From Candidatus Dechloromonas phosphoritropha (GTDB lineage: Bacteria > Pseudomonadota > Gammaproteobacteria > Burkholderiales > Rhodocyclaceae): a stretch of 64,000 bases of DNA. The notes under the pieces are model-generated. The model did not search any database. It saw nothing but the letters and a program-made list of their open reading frames with translations, and was not told the DNA's origin. Shown here piece by piece: positions 43,353-54,202 of this stretch. The position numbers were made by a program, and so were the translations under genes. Where the stretch lies: contig JADKGN010000004.1 in the NCBI GenBank assembly GCA_016722705.1, forward strand, positions 186,001 to 250,000. Direction: 5' to 3'. How positions within the stretch are numbered: the first letter of the stretch is position 1; each line of letters starts with the position of its first letter.

Positions 43353-44777
43353 ATGCCCGCCCGGAATATCCGCCCCGCAAAAATCGGCCTTTTTTCGGTG
43401 TTGACCGTAACGCTCGCCCTCGCCGGATGCGCGGTCGGCCCGGACTACCAGCGCCCCGAGGCGACCTTGCCGGCAACCTACAGTCAGGCGCCAACCGACG
43501 AAAGCGCCACGGCACCGGTCGATCCGGACTGGTGGACGCTCTTTGGCGACGCCGACCTCAACGCCCTCGTCCAGCAGGCCCTGGCCGCCAATCAGGATCT
43601 GCAAGCGGCCGTCGCCCGTCTGGAAGCCGCTGACGCCTTTGCCCGCGAAGTCGGCGCCGCGTATTATCCGGCTGTCGGCCTTGATGCCGCCACCAGCCGC
43701 CTGGGCACCAGCGGCGTGACTTACAACGGCCAGCAGATGGGCGGCGCCACCTACAACAACCGCCGCGCCGCGCTCATCCTTAGCTACGAAATCGACCTCT
43801 GGGGCCGCATCCGGCGCCAGAACGAAGCCGCCGGCGCCGACGCACTGTCCAGCCGCTTTGCCCGCGACAGCGTACGACTGGCGTTAATCGGCAACGTCGC
43901 CAACGAGTATCTGGCCCTGCGCAGCCACGATGCGGAAATTGCCGTCAGCCAGAACACCGTCGACTCCCGCGAAGAGACCGTGCGCATTGTCCGGGCGCGG
44001 CTTGATGCCGGAAATGCCTCGGGGCTCGAACTGGCACAGGCCGAAAACTCGCTCGCCTCCGCCCAGTCACAACTCAGCCAGCTCAAGCGACTGCGCGGAC
44101 TTTCCGAGAACCAGATCGGCCTGCTCACCGGCCAGCCGGGATTGCGCATTCCTGCCGGCGATTTCGCCAAGCTTCCCCTGCCCCCGATGCCCCCCACCGG
44201 CCTGCCCTCGACCCTGCTCGAAGCCCGTCCGGACGTGCGCCAGGCCGAGGAAAAACTGATCGCCGCCAACGCCCGCATCGGGGTTGCCAAAGCCGCCTAC
44301 TTTCCGACAATCAGCCTGACAGGCATCTACGGCAGCGAGAGCATGGCGCTTTCCAACCTGTTCACCGGCCCTGCCGGCATCTGGTCGGCCGCGCTCGGCC
44401 TCACCATGCCCGTTTTCGATGCCGGCCGCACCGGTGCCCGTGTCGACCAGGCAAGCGCCGGCCAGAAGGAAGCGCTGGCCAACTACCGGATGACCATGCA
44501 GAGCGCCTTCAAGGACGTCAACGACGCCCTGGTTGCCCTGCGTGAACTGCGCGCGGAAGAAGCCGCCAACATTGCCCAACTGGAAGCCGCGCAACGTTCG
44601 CTCAAGCTGTCGCAGGCGCGCTATGAGGCCGGTTATGCCGGCTTTCTGGACGTACTCGATGCACAGCGGACGACAAACGTCGCCCAATTGACTTATCTGA
44701 ACAGCCGCAAGAACCGGCTTGGCGCCGCGGTAGACCTCTTCAAGGCGCTCGGCGGCGGCTGGCGCGAAGACATCTGA
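43353..44777 (+). CDS. outer membrane efflux channel lipoprotein (OprM/NodT family)
   Basis: The 474 aa lipoprotein has a lipobox LALAGCAVGPDYQRP, the usual start of the OprM/CmeC group. Two repeats of coiled-coil tunnel helices with beta-strands follow (for example NQDLQAAVARLEAADAFAREVGAAYYP and NARIGVAKAAYFPTISL). It completes the tripartite pump. The ATG follows the pump stop by one base, so translation is coupled. Confidence 0.94.
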   Translation: MPARNIRPAKIGLFSVLTVTLALAGCAVGPDYQRPEATLPATYSQAPTDESATAPVDPDWWTLFGDADLNALVQQALAANQDLQAAVARLEAADAFAREVGAAYYPAVGLDAATSRLGTSGVTYNGQQMGGATYNNRRAALILSYEIDLWGRIRRQNEAAGADALSSRFARDSVRLALIGNVANEYLALRSHDAEIAVSQNTVDSREETVRIVRARLDAGNASGLELAQAENSLASAQSQLSQLKRLRGLSENQIGLLTGQPGLRIPAGDFAKLPLPPMPPTGLPSTLLEARPDVRQAEEKLIAANARIGVAKAAYFPTISLTGIYGSESMALSNLFTGPAGIWSAALGLTMPVFDAGRTGARVDQASAGQKEALANYRMTMQSAFKDVNDALVALRELRAEEAANIAQLEAAQRSLKLSQARYEAGYAGFLDVLDAQRTTNVAQLTYLNSRKNRLGAAVDLFKALGGGWREDI

Positions 44778-44808
44778 ACGGCGCCCTCGATCACAGGAGA
44801 GAGACAAA

Positions 44809-45435
44809 ATGGTCAGAAGAACCAAGGAAGACGCCCAGGAAACCCGCAACCGGATTCTCGACACGGCGGTCGAGGTCTTCAGTCGGCAAGGCGTCGCGCA
44901 AACCTCGCTGAACGATATCGCCAAGGAAGCTGGTGTCACGCGCGGCGCCATCTACTGGCATTTTGCCAACAAGGTCGCCATGTTCGATGCGATGATCGAG
45001 CGCCTGATCTGCCCCTTGCTGATCAACAGCGCGGAACGGGAGGCGCATCTGGTGGCAGACCCGCTCGGTTTTATTCAGGCAGCGACCAACGAATTTCTCG
45101 AAAAGATGCAGATCGACGGCAGTTTCCGCAGCGTATTCGAGATTTTCTGGCACAAGTGCGAATACGTCGGCGAAATGGCCACCCTGCGCGACTCGCATCT
45201 TGACGAAGGCCAGAACCACATTGAGGTCATTCAGCGTGCCTTCTCACTGGCTCAGGAAAAAGGCCAGATCAACCGCACACTGACCCCGCACCAGGCAACC
45301 ATCGGCCTGATCGCCCTGATCGACGGATTGCTCTTCAACTGGACCAGAATGCCCGAGATGTTTCCGCTGGCCAGCTATGCCCTCCACATTCTCGACGTAT
45401 GGTTCAGCGGACTCGGCGTTCCGATGCCGCGCTGA
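44809..45435 (+). CDS. acrR: TetR-family repressor (AcrR-type)
   Basis: The 208 aa regulator begins MVRRTKEDAQETRNRILDTA, with the helix-turn-helix in TSLNDIAKEAGVTRGAIYWHFANK, almost the text of E. coli AcrR. The motif EIFWHKCEYVGEMA, shared with AcrR/TtgR ligand domains, follows. It should repress the pump operon until drugs bind. Unusually it lies last in that operon instead of being divergent from it, so it would be made together with the pump it controls. The ribosome site is AGGAGAG. Confidence 0.9.
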   Translation: MVRRTKEDAQETRNRILDTAVEVFSRQGVAQTSLNDIAKEAGVTRGAIYWHFANKVAMFDAMIERLICPLLINSAEREAHLVADPLGFIQAATNEFLEKMQIDGSFRSVFEIFWHKCEYVGEMATLRDSHLDEGQNHIEVIQRAFSLAQEKGQINRTLTPHQATIGLIALIDGLLFNWTRMPEMFPLASYALHILDVWFSGLGVPMPR

Positions 45436-45510
45436 ACAGCAGATATCGAGTGGAACCACGACTGTGCAGAGGTAACCGGGCATATTCCGCTGATCGAGAC
45501 GCGCAAGGCG

Positions 45511-45516
45511 TATAAT
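45511..45516 (+). promoter_or_regulatory. -10 box close to the rhlE start
   Basis: A perfect TATAAT ends 8 bp before the rhlE ATG. Transcription from it would begin within about two bases of the start codon, giving a leaderless or nearly leaderless mRNA. No good -35 element or ribosome site is visible. Confidence 0.45.
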
Positions 45517-45524
45517 TTTGCCCC

Positions 45525-47027
<1,503 letters not shown>

Positions 47028-47028
47028 A

Positions 47029-47814
47029 TCACTGTCGCCGGGCGGTGTCGGGAGCAGCCACGGCAGGTCTTGTCTCGTTCAGCTTGATAATCACCAGCGA
47101 CAGGTTGTCGCCGCCTCCGGCGGCCCGGGCACGCGCCGCGTCGACCAGAATTTCCGAAGCCCTGCGTGCCGAATTCTCGGCGACTATGCGGCCCATCTCC
47201 GCGTCATCGAAGTAGGCCCAGAGGCCGTCCGAGCAGATCACGAAACTGTCGCCCCCGGTCAGGTCGTGGGCTTCGCCAAAATCGAACCGCGGATCTTCCT
47301 TGCCGCCCAGCGACGTTATCAGGATATTGCGATTGGGATGCGACAGCGCCTCCTCGGGCGTGAGACGCCCGCTGGCGATCAGGTACTCGACATAGGAATG
47401 ATCAACGCTGCGGAAAATCGGCTCCCCGTCGCGAAAGCGATAGAGGCGACTGTCGCCGCAGTGAGCCCAGGTTGCCTTTCCAGGCTGCAGCAACAACATC
47501 ACCGCCGTGCTGTGCGGATCTTTCTCGTTCATGAAACGCGAGGCCTTGACCATGAGATGCGCCTCGAGCATGCTATTTTCTAGCAAGATCCGCGCCATTT
47601 CCAGCCTCGGCGAAAAGCACTCGAAGCTGTTCTTCGCCGTATACACCACCTGTTCCGCGGCCAGTGCGCCACCGGTGTGGCCGCCCATGCCGTCGGCGAC
47701 GACCGCCAGCGCCACCCCGCGCTGGTGAACATGCGGAAGGATCGCGAGACGATCCTGTTGTTCCTTGCGATCCCCCTGGTGCTGTGCCGCGCACGCATCG
47801 ACCGTTATGAGCAT
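47029..47814 (-). CDS. PP2C-family serine/threonine phosphatase
   Basis: The 261 aa metal-dependent phosphatase shows VVADGMGGHTGG, AHCGDSRLYRFRDG, SHPNRNILITSLGG, VICSDGLWAYF and GGGDNLSLVII, the full PP2C set of metal-binding aspartates. It should remove phosphate from Ser/Thr residues of unknown partners. No partner kinase lies nearby. The ATG at 47814 has AGGAGAGG upstream. It converges on rhlE with a single base between their stops. Confidence 0.92.
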   Translation of the reverse strand: MLITVDACAAQHQGDRKEQQDRLAILPHVHQRGVALAVVADGMGGHTGGALAAEQVVYTAKNSFECFSPRLEMARILLENSMLEAHLMVKASRFMNEKDPHSTAVMLLLQPGKATWAHCGDSRLYRFRDGEPIFRSVDHSYVEYLIASGRLTPEEALSHPNRNILITSLGGKEDPRFDFGEAHDLTGGDSFVICSDGLWAYFDDAEMGRIVAENSARRASEILVDAARARAAGGGDNLSLVIIKLNETRPAVAAPDTARRQ

Positions 47815-47901
47815 TACCTCTCCTTGACCGCGAAGATTAGCACGGATGGTCAGCCTGCTGCCCGTGACAAAACTCACGCTTTACGGACGATGGCCGCGCT
47901 C

Positions 47902-49140
47902 TCAGGGCATCGCCGCGTCGACGAGCTCGATCCAGTGCCTGGCCGGCAGAACGCTTCCCGCCTGCAGATGGGTCAGGCAGCCAATATTGGCGGTGGCGAT
48001 AAGCAGCGGCGAACCCGCCATCAGTGCCGCCAGCTTGTTGTCGCGCAGGCGTCGCGACAATTCCGGCTGGAGCAGCGAATAGGTGCCGGCCGAACCACAG
48101 CACAGATGCCCGTCCGCCACCGGAACCAGCTCGTAGCCGGCTGCCACCAGCAGCCCTTCGGTGACGCCGCGTATCTTCAGTCCGTGCTGCAAGGTACACG
48201 GCGAATGGAAAGCCACCTTGCCGCGCGCGCCATGAGGCGCTTCAAGCAAGGCCTGCAGATGCGCCTGTTCGGCGGCGAGCACTTCCGAGGGGTCGCGACA
48301 GAGAGCACTGATTTTTGCCGCCTTTTCGGCGTAGACCGCATCGTTCGCCAGTACACGACCAAAGTCCCTGACCTGCACGCCACAGCCGGAAGCGGTGACG
48401 ACGATCGCCTCGACGCCGGCCTCGACATGCGGCCACCAGGCATCGATGTTGCGCCGCATGTCATTCTTGGCCGCATCCTGGTCGTTCAGGTGGAAACGCA
48501 CGGCGCCGCAGCAGCCTGCCTTCCTTTCCTCGAACAACTTGATACCCAGCTTGTCCAGCACGCGCGCCGTCGCCGCGTTGATATTCGGCGCCAGCGCCGG
48601 CTGCACGCAGCCGGCCAGCACCAGCATGCGGCGTCGATGGCCAAGCGCCTCCGGCCACGGCTTCGCCTTTCCCTGGCTATCCGGCGGCAACTTGTCGGCG
48701 AACGCGGAAGGCAGCAACGGGCGCACCAGTTGGCCCAGCTTCACCGCCGGGCCAAACACCAACGGGCGCGGCAAGGCGTTACGCAGCACCCAGCGGGTCA
48801 GCGCAGCGCCGCCCTTGCGCGGCAGTTTCTGCTCGACCACCTGACGTCCGATGTCGAGCAGATGGCTGTATTTGACGCCGGACGGGCAGGTCGTCTCGCA
48901 CGAGCGGCAGGTCAGGCAGCGGTCGAGATGGAGGCGGGTCTTTTCGCTGACCGGCTGCCCTTCGAGCACCTGCTTGATCAGATAGATGCGGCCGCGCGGC
49001 CCATCGAGCTCGTCGCCAAGCAACTGGTAGGTCGGACAGGTCGCGTTGCAGAAACCGCAGTGCACACAAGTCCGCAGGATCGCCTCCGCCTCCTTGCCGG
49101 CCGGTGTGTCGCGGATGAAATCGGCAAGTCGGGTATCCAT
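47902..49140 (-). CDS. glcF: glycolate oxidase iron-sulfur subunit
   Basis: The 412 aa protein has two 4Fe-4S sites near the N-terminus (CVHCGFCNATCP and CLTCRSCETTCPSG) and two CCG domains (GCCGAVRFHL and LCCGSAGTYSLLQPELS). It passes electrons from GlcD/GlcE to the quinone pool. The ATG overlaps the glcE stop by one base (TGATG). Confidence 0.95.
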   Translation of the reverse strand: MDTRLADFIRDTPAGKEAEAILRTCVHCGFCNATCPTYQLLGDELDGPRGRIYLIKQVLEGQPVSEKTRLHLDRCLTCRSCETTCPSGVKYSHLLDIGRQVVEQKLPRKGGAALTRWVLRNALPRPLVFGPAVKLGQLVRPLLPSAFADKLPPDSQGKAKPWPEALGHRRRMLVLAGCVQPALAPNINAATARVLDKLGIKLFEERKAGCCGAVRFHLNDQDAAKNDMRRNIDAWWPHVEAGVEAIVVTASGCGVQVRDFGRVLANDAVYAEKAAKISALCRDPSEVLAAEQAHLQALLEAPHGARGKVAFHSPCTLQHGLKIRGVTEGLLVAAGYELVPVADGHLCCGSAGTYSLLQPELSRRLRDNKLAALMAGSPLLIATANIGCLTHLQAGSVLPARHWIELVDAAMP

Positions 49141-50201
49141 CAGAACTCCGCGTAGAGACGACCGGGGTTGAGGATAGCGCGCGGATCGAAGGCTTTTTTC
49201 AGCCGGCGATGCAGCGCGAGCATGGCCGGCGGCAACGGTGCAAAAGCGCCTTCGCGGCAGCGCAGCGATTCCGGCGCCCGATAAAGCACGGCATGACCGC
49301 CGAGACGCGCCGCCGCGCCGCGCACGGCAGCGTGAATTTCGCCCGGCTCGCCGGCGTACCAGCGCAAGGCGCCGCCCCACTCGATGGCGCGCAGGCCGTC
49401 GAGGCCCGGTGATGGCGCGCCGGAGGGCAGCGCCAGACGCCAGAGTACAGCAGCGGCAAACGCCGGGTGCGTTTGCTCACGCACCAAATTCCAGTGTTTT
49501 TCGGCGTCGACCGCAACAGCCCCACCCAGCTTGCTGATCGCTGCCGCGACGGCGGCCCTGGCTCCGGACAGCCGTAGCCAGAGCTTTCCGTCATGCCAGA
49601 ACGACGCGGAAATCGGCAAAGGCTGGCCGCCCCACTGGTTGAGCCGTTTGACCGCCTCGCTTTCGTTTATGTCGAAAACCAGCGTCTGCTCGGCCACCGG
49701 TAGCGGCAACACCTTCACCGTCACCTCGGCCAGCACGCCCAGCGTACCAAGGCTGCCGGCAAGCAACCGCGAAATGTCGTAGCCAGCGACATTCTTCATG
49801 ACCTGACCGCCAAATTCGAGCACCTGACCGGCGCCATCAACCAATTTCACGCCGAGCATGAAATCGCGCACCGCACCGGCCTGCTGACGACGCGGACCGG
49901 ACAAGCCGGTGGCGACGCAGCCGCCGACCGTGGCACCGGAAAATCGCGGCGGCTCGAAAGCGAGCATCTGCCCCTTCTCGACCAGCGCCGCTTCGATCTC
50001 ATCCAATGGCGTACCGCATTTGGCAGTAACGTAAAGTTCGGTCGGTTCGTAGGCGATGATGCCGGCGTAAGCCGCAACATCCAGTACCTCGCCGGCCAGC
50101 ATGCCACCGTAGAAATCCTTGCTGCCAGCACCGCGGATGCGTAATTGCGTCTGGCTGTCATGGGCGCTACGGAGCGCCGCAACGAGATCATCGAGCGTCA
50201 T
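49140..50201 (-). CDS. glcE: glycolate oxidase subunit with FAD-binding domain
   Basis: The 353 aa protein is a short GlcD paralogue with the PCMH FAD-binding motifs RIRGAGSKDFYGG, FSGATVGGCVATGLSG, QVMKNVAGYDISRLLAGSLGTLGV. It ends PRAILNPGRLYAEF. It is the second flavin subunit of the GlcDEF complex that oxidises glycolate to glyoxylate. Start and stop overlap those of glcD and glcF by single bases. Confidence 0.94.
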   Translation of the reverse strand: MTLDDLVAALRSAHDSQTQLRIRGAGSKDFYGGMLAGEVLDVAAYAGIIAYEPTELYVTAKCGTPLDEIEAALVEKGQMLAFEPPRFSGATVGGCVATGLSGPRRQQAGAVRDFMLGVKLVDGAGQVLEFGGQVMKNVAGYDISRLLAGSLGTLGVLAEVTVKVLPLPVAEQTLVFDINESEAVKRLNQWGGQPLPISASFWHDGKLWLRLSGARAAVAAAISKLGGAVAVDAEKHWNLVREQTHPAFAAAVLWRLALPSGAPSPGLDGLRAIEWGGALRWYAGEPGEIHAAVRGAAARLGGHAVLYRAPESLRCREGAFAPLPPAMLALHRRLKKAFDPRAILNPGRLYAEF

Positions 50202-51682
50202 CAGAAGCGTTCCAGTTCGGGAAATTTGATTTCGCCGTGATGAACATGCATGCGCCCGTACTCGGCGCAACGGTGCAGGCTGGGCACCGCCTTGCCGGGA
50301 TTGAGCAGGCCGCGCTCATCGAATGCCTCCTTGACGCGGTGGAAAGTCTCCAGTTCCGGCGTCGTGTATTGCACGCACATCTGGTTGATCTTCTCGATAC
50401 CGACCCCATGCTCGCCGGTGATCGAGCCGCCGAGCGCCACCGAGAGTTCGAGGATCTCGGCGCCGAAGGCTTCGGCGCGTTCCCATTCGCCGTGTTTGGC
50501 CGCGTCGTACATGATCAGCGGATGCAGGTTGCCATCACCGGCATGAAAGACGTTGGCGCAACGCAACGCATATTTTTTCTCCATGTCCACGATGGCCCCC
50601 AGCATTTCGGCCACCCGCTTGCGCGGAATCGTGCCGTCCATGCAGTAATAGTCGGGCGTGATGCGCCCGACCGCCGGGAAAGCCGCCTTGCGTCCGGCCC
50701 AGAAACGCAGGCGCTCGGACTCCGATTGCGAAACGCGAATGTTGCCGGCGCCGGCGCCTTTCAGGACCTCGGTAACGCGGACGATTTCCTCGGCGACCTC
50801 TTCCGGCGTGCCGTCGGATTCGCAGAGCAGGATGGCGGCGGCGTCAAGGTCATAGCCTGCCTTGACGTAAGGCTCAACGGCTGCCGTCGCCGGCTTGTCC
50901 ATCATTTCCAGACCGGCCGGGATGATGCCGGCGGCGATGATTCTGGCCACCGCGTCACCGGCCTTGCCGACGTCGTCGAAGGAGGCCATTACCACCTGCG
51001 CCAGTTCCGGCTTGGGTACCAGCTTGACGGTGACTTCGGTAACCACGCCGAGCATCCCTTCGGAGCCGATGAACAGCGCCAGCAGATCATAGCCCGGAGA
51101 GTCCGGCGCTTCCGAGCCGAACTCGAAAACCTCGCACTCGATGCTGACGACACGGATGCGCAGCACGTTATGCACGGTCAGCCCGTATTTCAGGCAGTGC
51201 ACACCGCCCGAATTCTCGGCGACGTTGCCGCCCAGCGTGCAGGCAATCTGCGACGACGGGTCGGGTGCGTAGTAGAGACCGAACGGCGCCGCCGCTTCGG
51301 AAACAGCGAGGTTGCGCACGCCGGGTTGGACGACGGCCAGGCGAGCGTTGCGGTCGACGCGCAAAATCTTGTTGAAACGCGCCAGCGACAGGACAACCCC
51401 CTGCGCATGCGGCATCGCTCCGCCGGAGAGGCCGGTGCCGGCACCGCGCGCAACGACCGGTACGCCAAGCTGGTGGCAGGTACGCAGGATGTCAATTACC
51501 TGCCCTTCGCTTTCCGGGAGACAAACCGCCAGCGGCAGTTCGCGGTAGGCCGTCAGACCATCGCACTCGTAGGGACGCAGATCCTCCTCGTCCACCAGCA
51601 GGCAGTACGCCGGCAGGATGGTTTTGAGGCGTGCCACAAGGGCGGCACGATCAGTATTGAATGTGGGGTCGGGCTTTGTCAT
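50201..51682 (-). CDS. glcD: glycolate oxidase catalytic FAD subunit
   Basis: The 493 aa flavoprotein carries PVVARGAGTGLSGGAMP, CTLGGNVAENSGG, YDLLALFIGSEGMLGVVTEVTVKL and the metal/substrate motif NVFHAGDGNLHPLI, with SITGEHGVGIEK near the end. It heads the glcD-glcE-glcF operon. A glycerate kinase remnant ends 4 bp upstream, so the operon promoter is uncertain. Confidence 0.96.
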   Translation of the reverse strand: MTKPDPTFNTDRAALVARLKTILPAYCLLVDEEDLRPYECDGLTAYRELPLAVCLPESEGQVIDILRTCHQLGVPVVARGAGTGLSGGAMPHAQGVVLSLARFNKILRVDRNARLAVVQPGVRNLAVSEAAAPFGLYYAPDPSSQIACTLGGNVAENSGGVHCLKYGLTVHNVLRIRVVSIECEVFEFGSEAPDSPGYDLLALFIGSEGMLGVVTEVTVKLVPKPELAQVVMASFDDVGKAGDAVARIIAAGIIPAGLEMMDKPATAAVEPYVKAGYDLDAAAILLCESDGTPEEVAEEIVRVTEVLKGAGAGNIRVSQSESERLRFWAGRKAAFPAVGRITPDYYCMDGTIPRKRVAEMLGAIVDMEKKYALRCANVFHAGDGNLHPLIMYDAAKHGEWERAEAFGAEILELSVALGGSITGEHGVGIEKINQMCVQYTTPELETFHRVKEAFDERGLLNPGKAVPSLHRCAEYGRMHVHHGEIKFPELERF

Positions 51683-51686
51683 CGGC

Positions 51687-51890
51687 TCATTCTAACCCCA
51701 CCAGCAGGGCGCGGAAATCGTTGACGTTGGTCCGCGTCGACCCGTTCACCAGCAGGTAGTCGAGCACGGCGAAGAAACCCCTGGCATCGTTGCCCGCCAG
51801 ATGCTGGCGCGGGTCGACACCGAGCGCGCGAGCGCGGACCAGCGTATCCGACGCGACGAAGGCACCGGCCCCGACCAGTGATCCTCGACC
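51687..51890 (-). pseudogene. glycerate 2-kinase (MOFRL) C-terminal remnant
   Basis: The minus strand reads AGAFVASDTLVRARALGVDPRQHLAGNDARGFFAVLDYLLVNGSTRTNVNDFRALLV, the end of MOFRL-type glycerate kinases. The N-terminal ~350 residues are absent; upstream frames do not continue it. The enzyme would normally phosphorylate glycerate made from glyoxylate, which fits its place beside glcDEF. Confidence 0.7.
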
Positions 51891-52136
51891 GCGCGCACCG
51901 GCATTCGTAGGGGAAAAGATATTCGACACCCGAGAACCCCGCCGCTGCCACCCGCCCGAAGCGTTCGGGAAATGGGGCATCGGTGACTAGAAAACTGACA
52001 TTGGATGCGAACTATGGCATGGTCACAGCATTCTGTATGGCGGGCCGGCCAGTATAATCCGCCCACATCGAGGTGACGATTGTCGCCTTCGGCAAAAAGC
52101 CATCTCAGACCAAAGGCCTCAACCAATCCAGCCCTC

Positions 52137-52379
52137 ATGAGCCAACTCCCCGTCAGCCAATACCAGCGCGAGATCGCCGACCTGATGCAGTGCGGCGGCT
52201 CAACCGACGAATCGAGCATCCGCGAGAAATTCAACACCTACAGCTTCGCCGATTACAAGGAAAAGGTCATCGACCTGCTCGGCTGCGTCTGCGCGGCGAG
52301 CGTTGAAACGCAAGGCATTATTGAGAAAATGAACACATACCCACTGCAAGGAGAAGTCGCACATGAGCACAACGGATAA
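52137..52379 (+). CDS. small conserved-looking protein, unknown
   Basis: The 80 aa product (MSQLPVSQYQREIADLMQ...) is helical, with two Cys in LLGCVCAAS. No family is recognised. Its 3' end overlaps the adenosyltransferase gene by 17 bp, which suggests a real coupled gene, although no ribosome site is seen. About 150 bp to the left contain no gene. Confidence 0.5.
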   Translation: MSQLPVSQYQREIADLMQCGGSTDESSIREKFNTYSFADYKEKVIDLLGCVCAASVETQGIIEKMNTYPLQGEVAHEHNG

Positions 52380-52953
52380 AGACCAGGATCCGGAACGCAA
52401 GGGCAACCGCCTGTCGAAGATCGTCACCCGCACCGGCGACGCCGGCACCACCGGCCTCGGCGACGGCAGCCGGACAACCAAGGACAGCCTGCGCATCGAT
52501 GCCATGGGCGAGGTCGACGAACTGAACTCCGGCCTCGGCGTCCTGCTTTGCGAGGAACTGCCGGACACCGTGCGCGCCGCACTGCTCGACATCCAGAACG
52601 AACTCTTCGACCTCGGCGGCGAGCTCTGCCTGCCGGGTATGGAAGTGGTCAAGGAAGTGCAGGTCGCCCGCCTCGAGGCGCTCGCCGAAGAGTTCAACTC
52701 CGATCTGCCGATGCTCAAGGAATTCATCCTGCCCGGCGGCACCCGCCCGGCCGCCCTCGCCCACGTGAGCCGCACGGTCTGCCGCCGTGCCGAGCGGGCC
52801 ATCGTCCGCCTGGCGAACGCCGAAGCGGTGTCTGACGCGGCGCGCCGCTACATCAACCGCCTTTCCGACCTGCTGTTCATTCTCGGCCGCGTCCTCAACC
52901 GCGCCGGTGGCCGCGGCGACGTGCTGTGGCAGAAAGGCAAGACCGCCGCATGA
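52363..52953 (+). CDS. pduO: PduO-type cob(I)alamin adenosyltransferase
   Basis: The 196 aa enzyme has the ATP-binding TRTGDAGTTGLGDG, GEVDELNSGLG, LFDLGGELC, and HVSRTVCRRAERAIVRL with the conserved Arg pair, and ends NRLSDLLFILGRVLNRAGG. It transfers the adenosyl group of ATP to cob(I)alamin to make coenzyme B12. No cobalamin riboswitch is visible. The stop overlaps the next start (ATGA). Confidence 0.92.
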   Translation: MSTTDKDQDPERKGNRLSKIVTRTGDAGTTGLGDGSRTTKDSLRIDAMGEVDELNSGLGVLLCEELPDTVRAALLDIQNELFDLGGELCLPGMEVVKEVQVARLEALAEEFNSDLPMLKEFILPGGTRPAALAHVSRTVCRRAERAIVRLANAEAVSDAARRYINRLSDLLFILGRVLNRAGGRGDVLWQKGKTAA

Positions 52954-53234
52954 GCGCCTGCATCATCGGTCACATCACGATCAGGGATGTCGACAAATGG
53001 GCAGAGTATCGTGCCCGGGTGCCGGCGACGCTGGCGCCGTGGGGCGCTGAACTGCTGTTTCGCGGGCAACTGGCTGCCGTCCTCAGCGGCGAGTACGCGG
53101 CTAGCGACACTGTCGTCATCCGCTTCCCGGATGGCGCGGCGGTCGCTGGCTGGTACCAGTCCGCTGCTTACCAAGCGTTGATACCGCTGCGTGAACAGGC
53201 GGCCGACTTCGTCCTGCTTTCCTTCACTGACTGA
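52950..53234 (+). CDS. DUF1330-family protein
   Basis: The 94 aa ferredoxin-like-fold protein (IIGHITIRDVDKWAEYRARVPATLAPWGAELLFRG...VVIRFPDGAAVAGWYQSAAYQALIPLREQAA) matches the DUF1330 pattern. Its biochemical role is unknown. It is coupled to pduO by a 4 bp overlap. Confidence 0.85.
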   Translation: MSACIIGHITIRDVDKWAEYRARVPATLAPWGAELLFRGQLAAVLSGEYAASDTVVIRFPDGAAVAGWYQSAAYQALIPLREQAADFVLLSFTD

Positions 53235-53319
53235 AGCGTCGTCGTTTAGGCAGTTGCCCCTACCCGCACCTGTACCGTGCCGGCTATGCTGTCCGACACC
53301 CTCGCCCGGAGCCAACTCC

Positions 53320-54141
53320 ATGAACTTGCCGAATCTTTCCACAGTGTCGCTAAGCCTCGAACAGGGCATCGCCGAGATCCACCTCAACCGGCCCGACAAA
53401 TTCAACGCGATGACCGAGGCCATGTGGCAGGAAATTCGCCAGGCCTTTGAATGGGCAGACACCACACCCGAGGTGCGCGTCGTCATTCTCTCCGGCGCCG
53501 GCAAGAACTTCTGTGCCGGCATTGATCTCGCCCTGCTCGCCGGCATCCAGCAGCACATCGCACATCCCGACGGTGCGCGCAGTCGGGAAGCCTTGCGCCG
53601 CCTGATCCTCGACATGCAGGATTGCCTCTCTAGCGTCGAACGCTGTCGCAAACCCGTGCTGGCCGCCATCCGCGGCGCCTGCATCGGCGGCGCGGTCGAT
53701 CTGGTGACCTGCTGCGACATGCGCTACGCCGCCACCGACGCCGTTTTTTCGGTACGCGAGATCGACGTCGGCATGGTCGCCGACGTCGGCACCCTGCAGC
53801 GCCTGCCGCGCCTGATACCGGAAGGCGTGGCCCGCGAACTGGCGTTCACCGGGCGCAACTTCCTGGCCGATGAAGCGGAACGGATCGGCCTGGTCAACCG
53901 TGTTTTCACATCCCAAGAGACGTTGCCCGCAACGGTTCGCGAGCTGGCGCTCGCCATCGCCGCCAAATCACCGCTGGCAATTCGCGGCATCAAAGAGGTG
54001 ATGAACTACAGCCGTGACCATTCGGTTGCCGACGGACTCAACTTCGTCGCCACCTGGAATGCGTCGATGCTGCTCTCGGACGATCTTGGCGAAGCGATCG
54101 CCGCCCAGCGCGAAAAGCGCCCGCCGCGCTTCGCCGACTGA
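53320..54141 (+). CDS. enoyl-CoA hydratase/isomerase (crotonase family)
   Basis: The 273 aa protein has the oxyanion-hole motifs LSGAGKNFCAGIDLALL and AIRGACIGGAVDLVTCCDMRYA. Acidic residues at REIDVGMVADVG point to a dienoyl-CoA isomerase-like activity (two Asp) rather than a hydratase. It would act in beta-oxidation, in keeping with the acyl-CoA dehydrogenase remnant next door and the fadD genes at the right. The ATG at 53320 follows CCGGAG. Confidence 0.9.
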   Translation: MNLPNLSTVSLSLEQGIAEIHLNRPDKFNAMTEAMWQEIRQAFEWADTTPEVRVVILSGAGKNFCAGIDLALLAGIQQHIAHPDGARSREALRRLILDMQDCLSSVERCRKPVLAAIRGACIGGAVDLVTCCDMRYAATDAVFSVREIDVGMVADVGTLQRLPRLIPEGVARELAFTGRNFLADEAERIGLVNRVFTSQETLPATVRELALAIAAKSPLAIRGIKEVMNYSRDHSVADGLNFVATWNASMLLSDDLGEAIAAQREKRPPRFAD

Positions 54142-54202
54142 ACTGGGGAACCGCCGCTTCGTCCGCCCATTCGTCCCATCCACGCCAGCAAAGGAGCGAT
54201 TC

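Noticed and set aside
50237..51724. 495-codon frame opposite glcD
   Set aside because: Pure complement of a strongly conserved gene, without any domain.
52000..52362. Cobalamin riboswitch before pduO
   Set aside because: No B12-box-like sequence is visible upstream of the small ORF or pduO.
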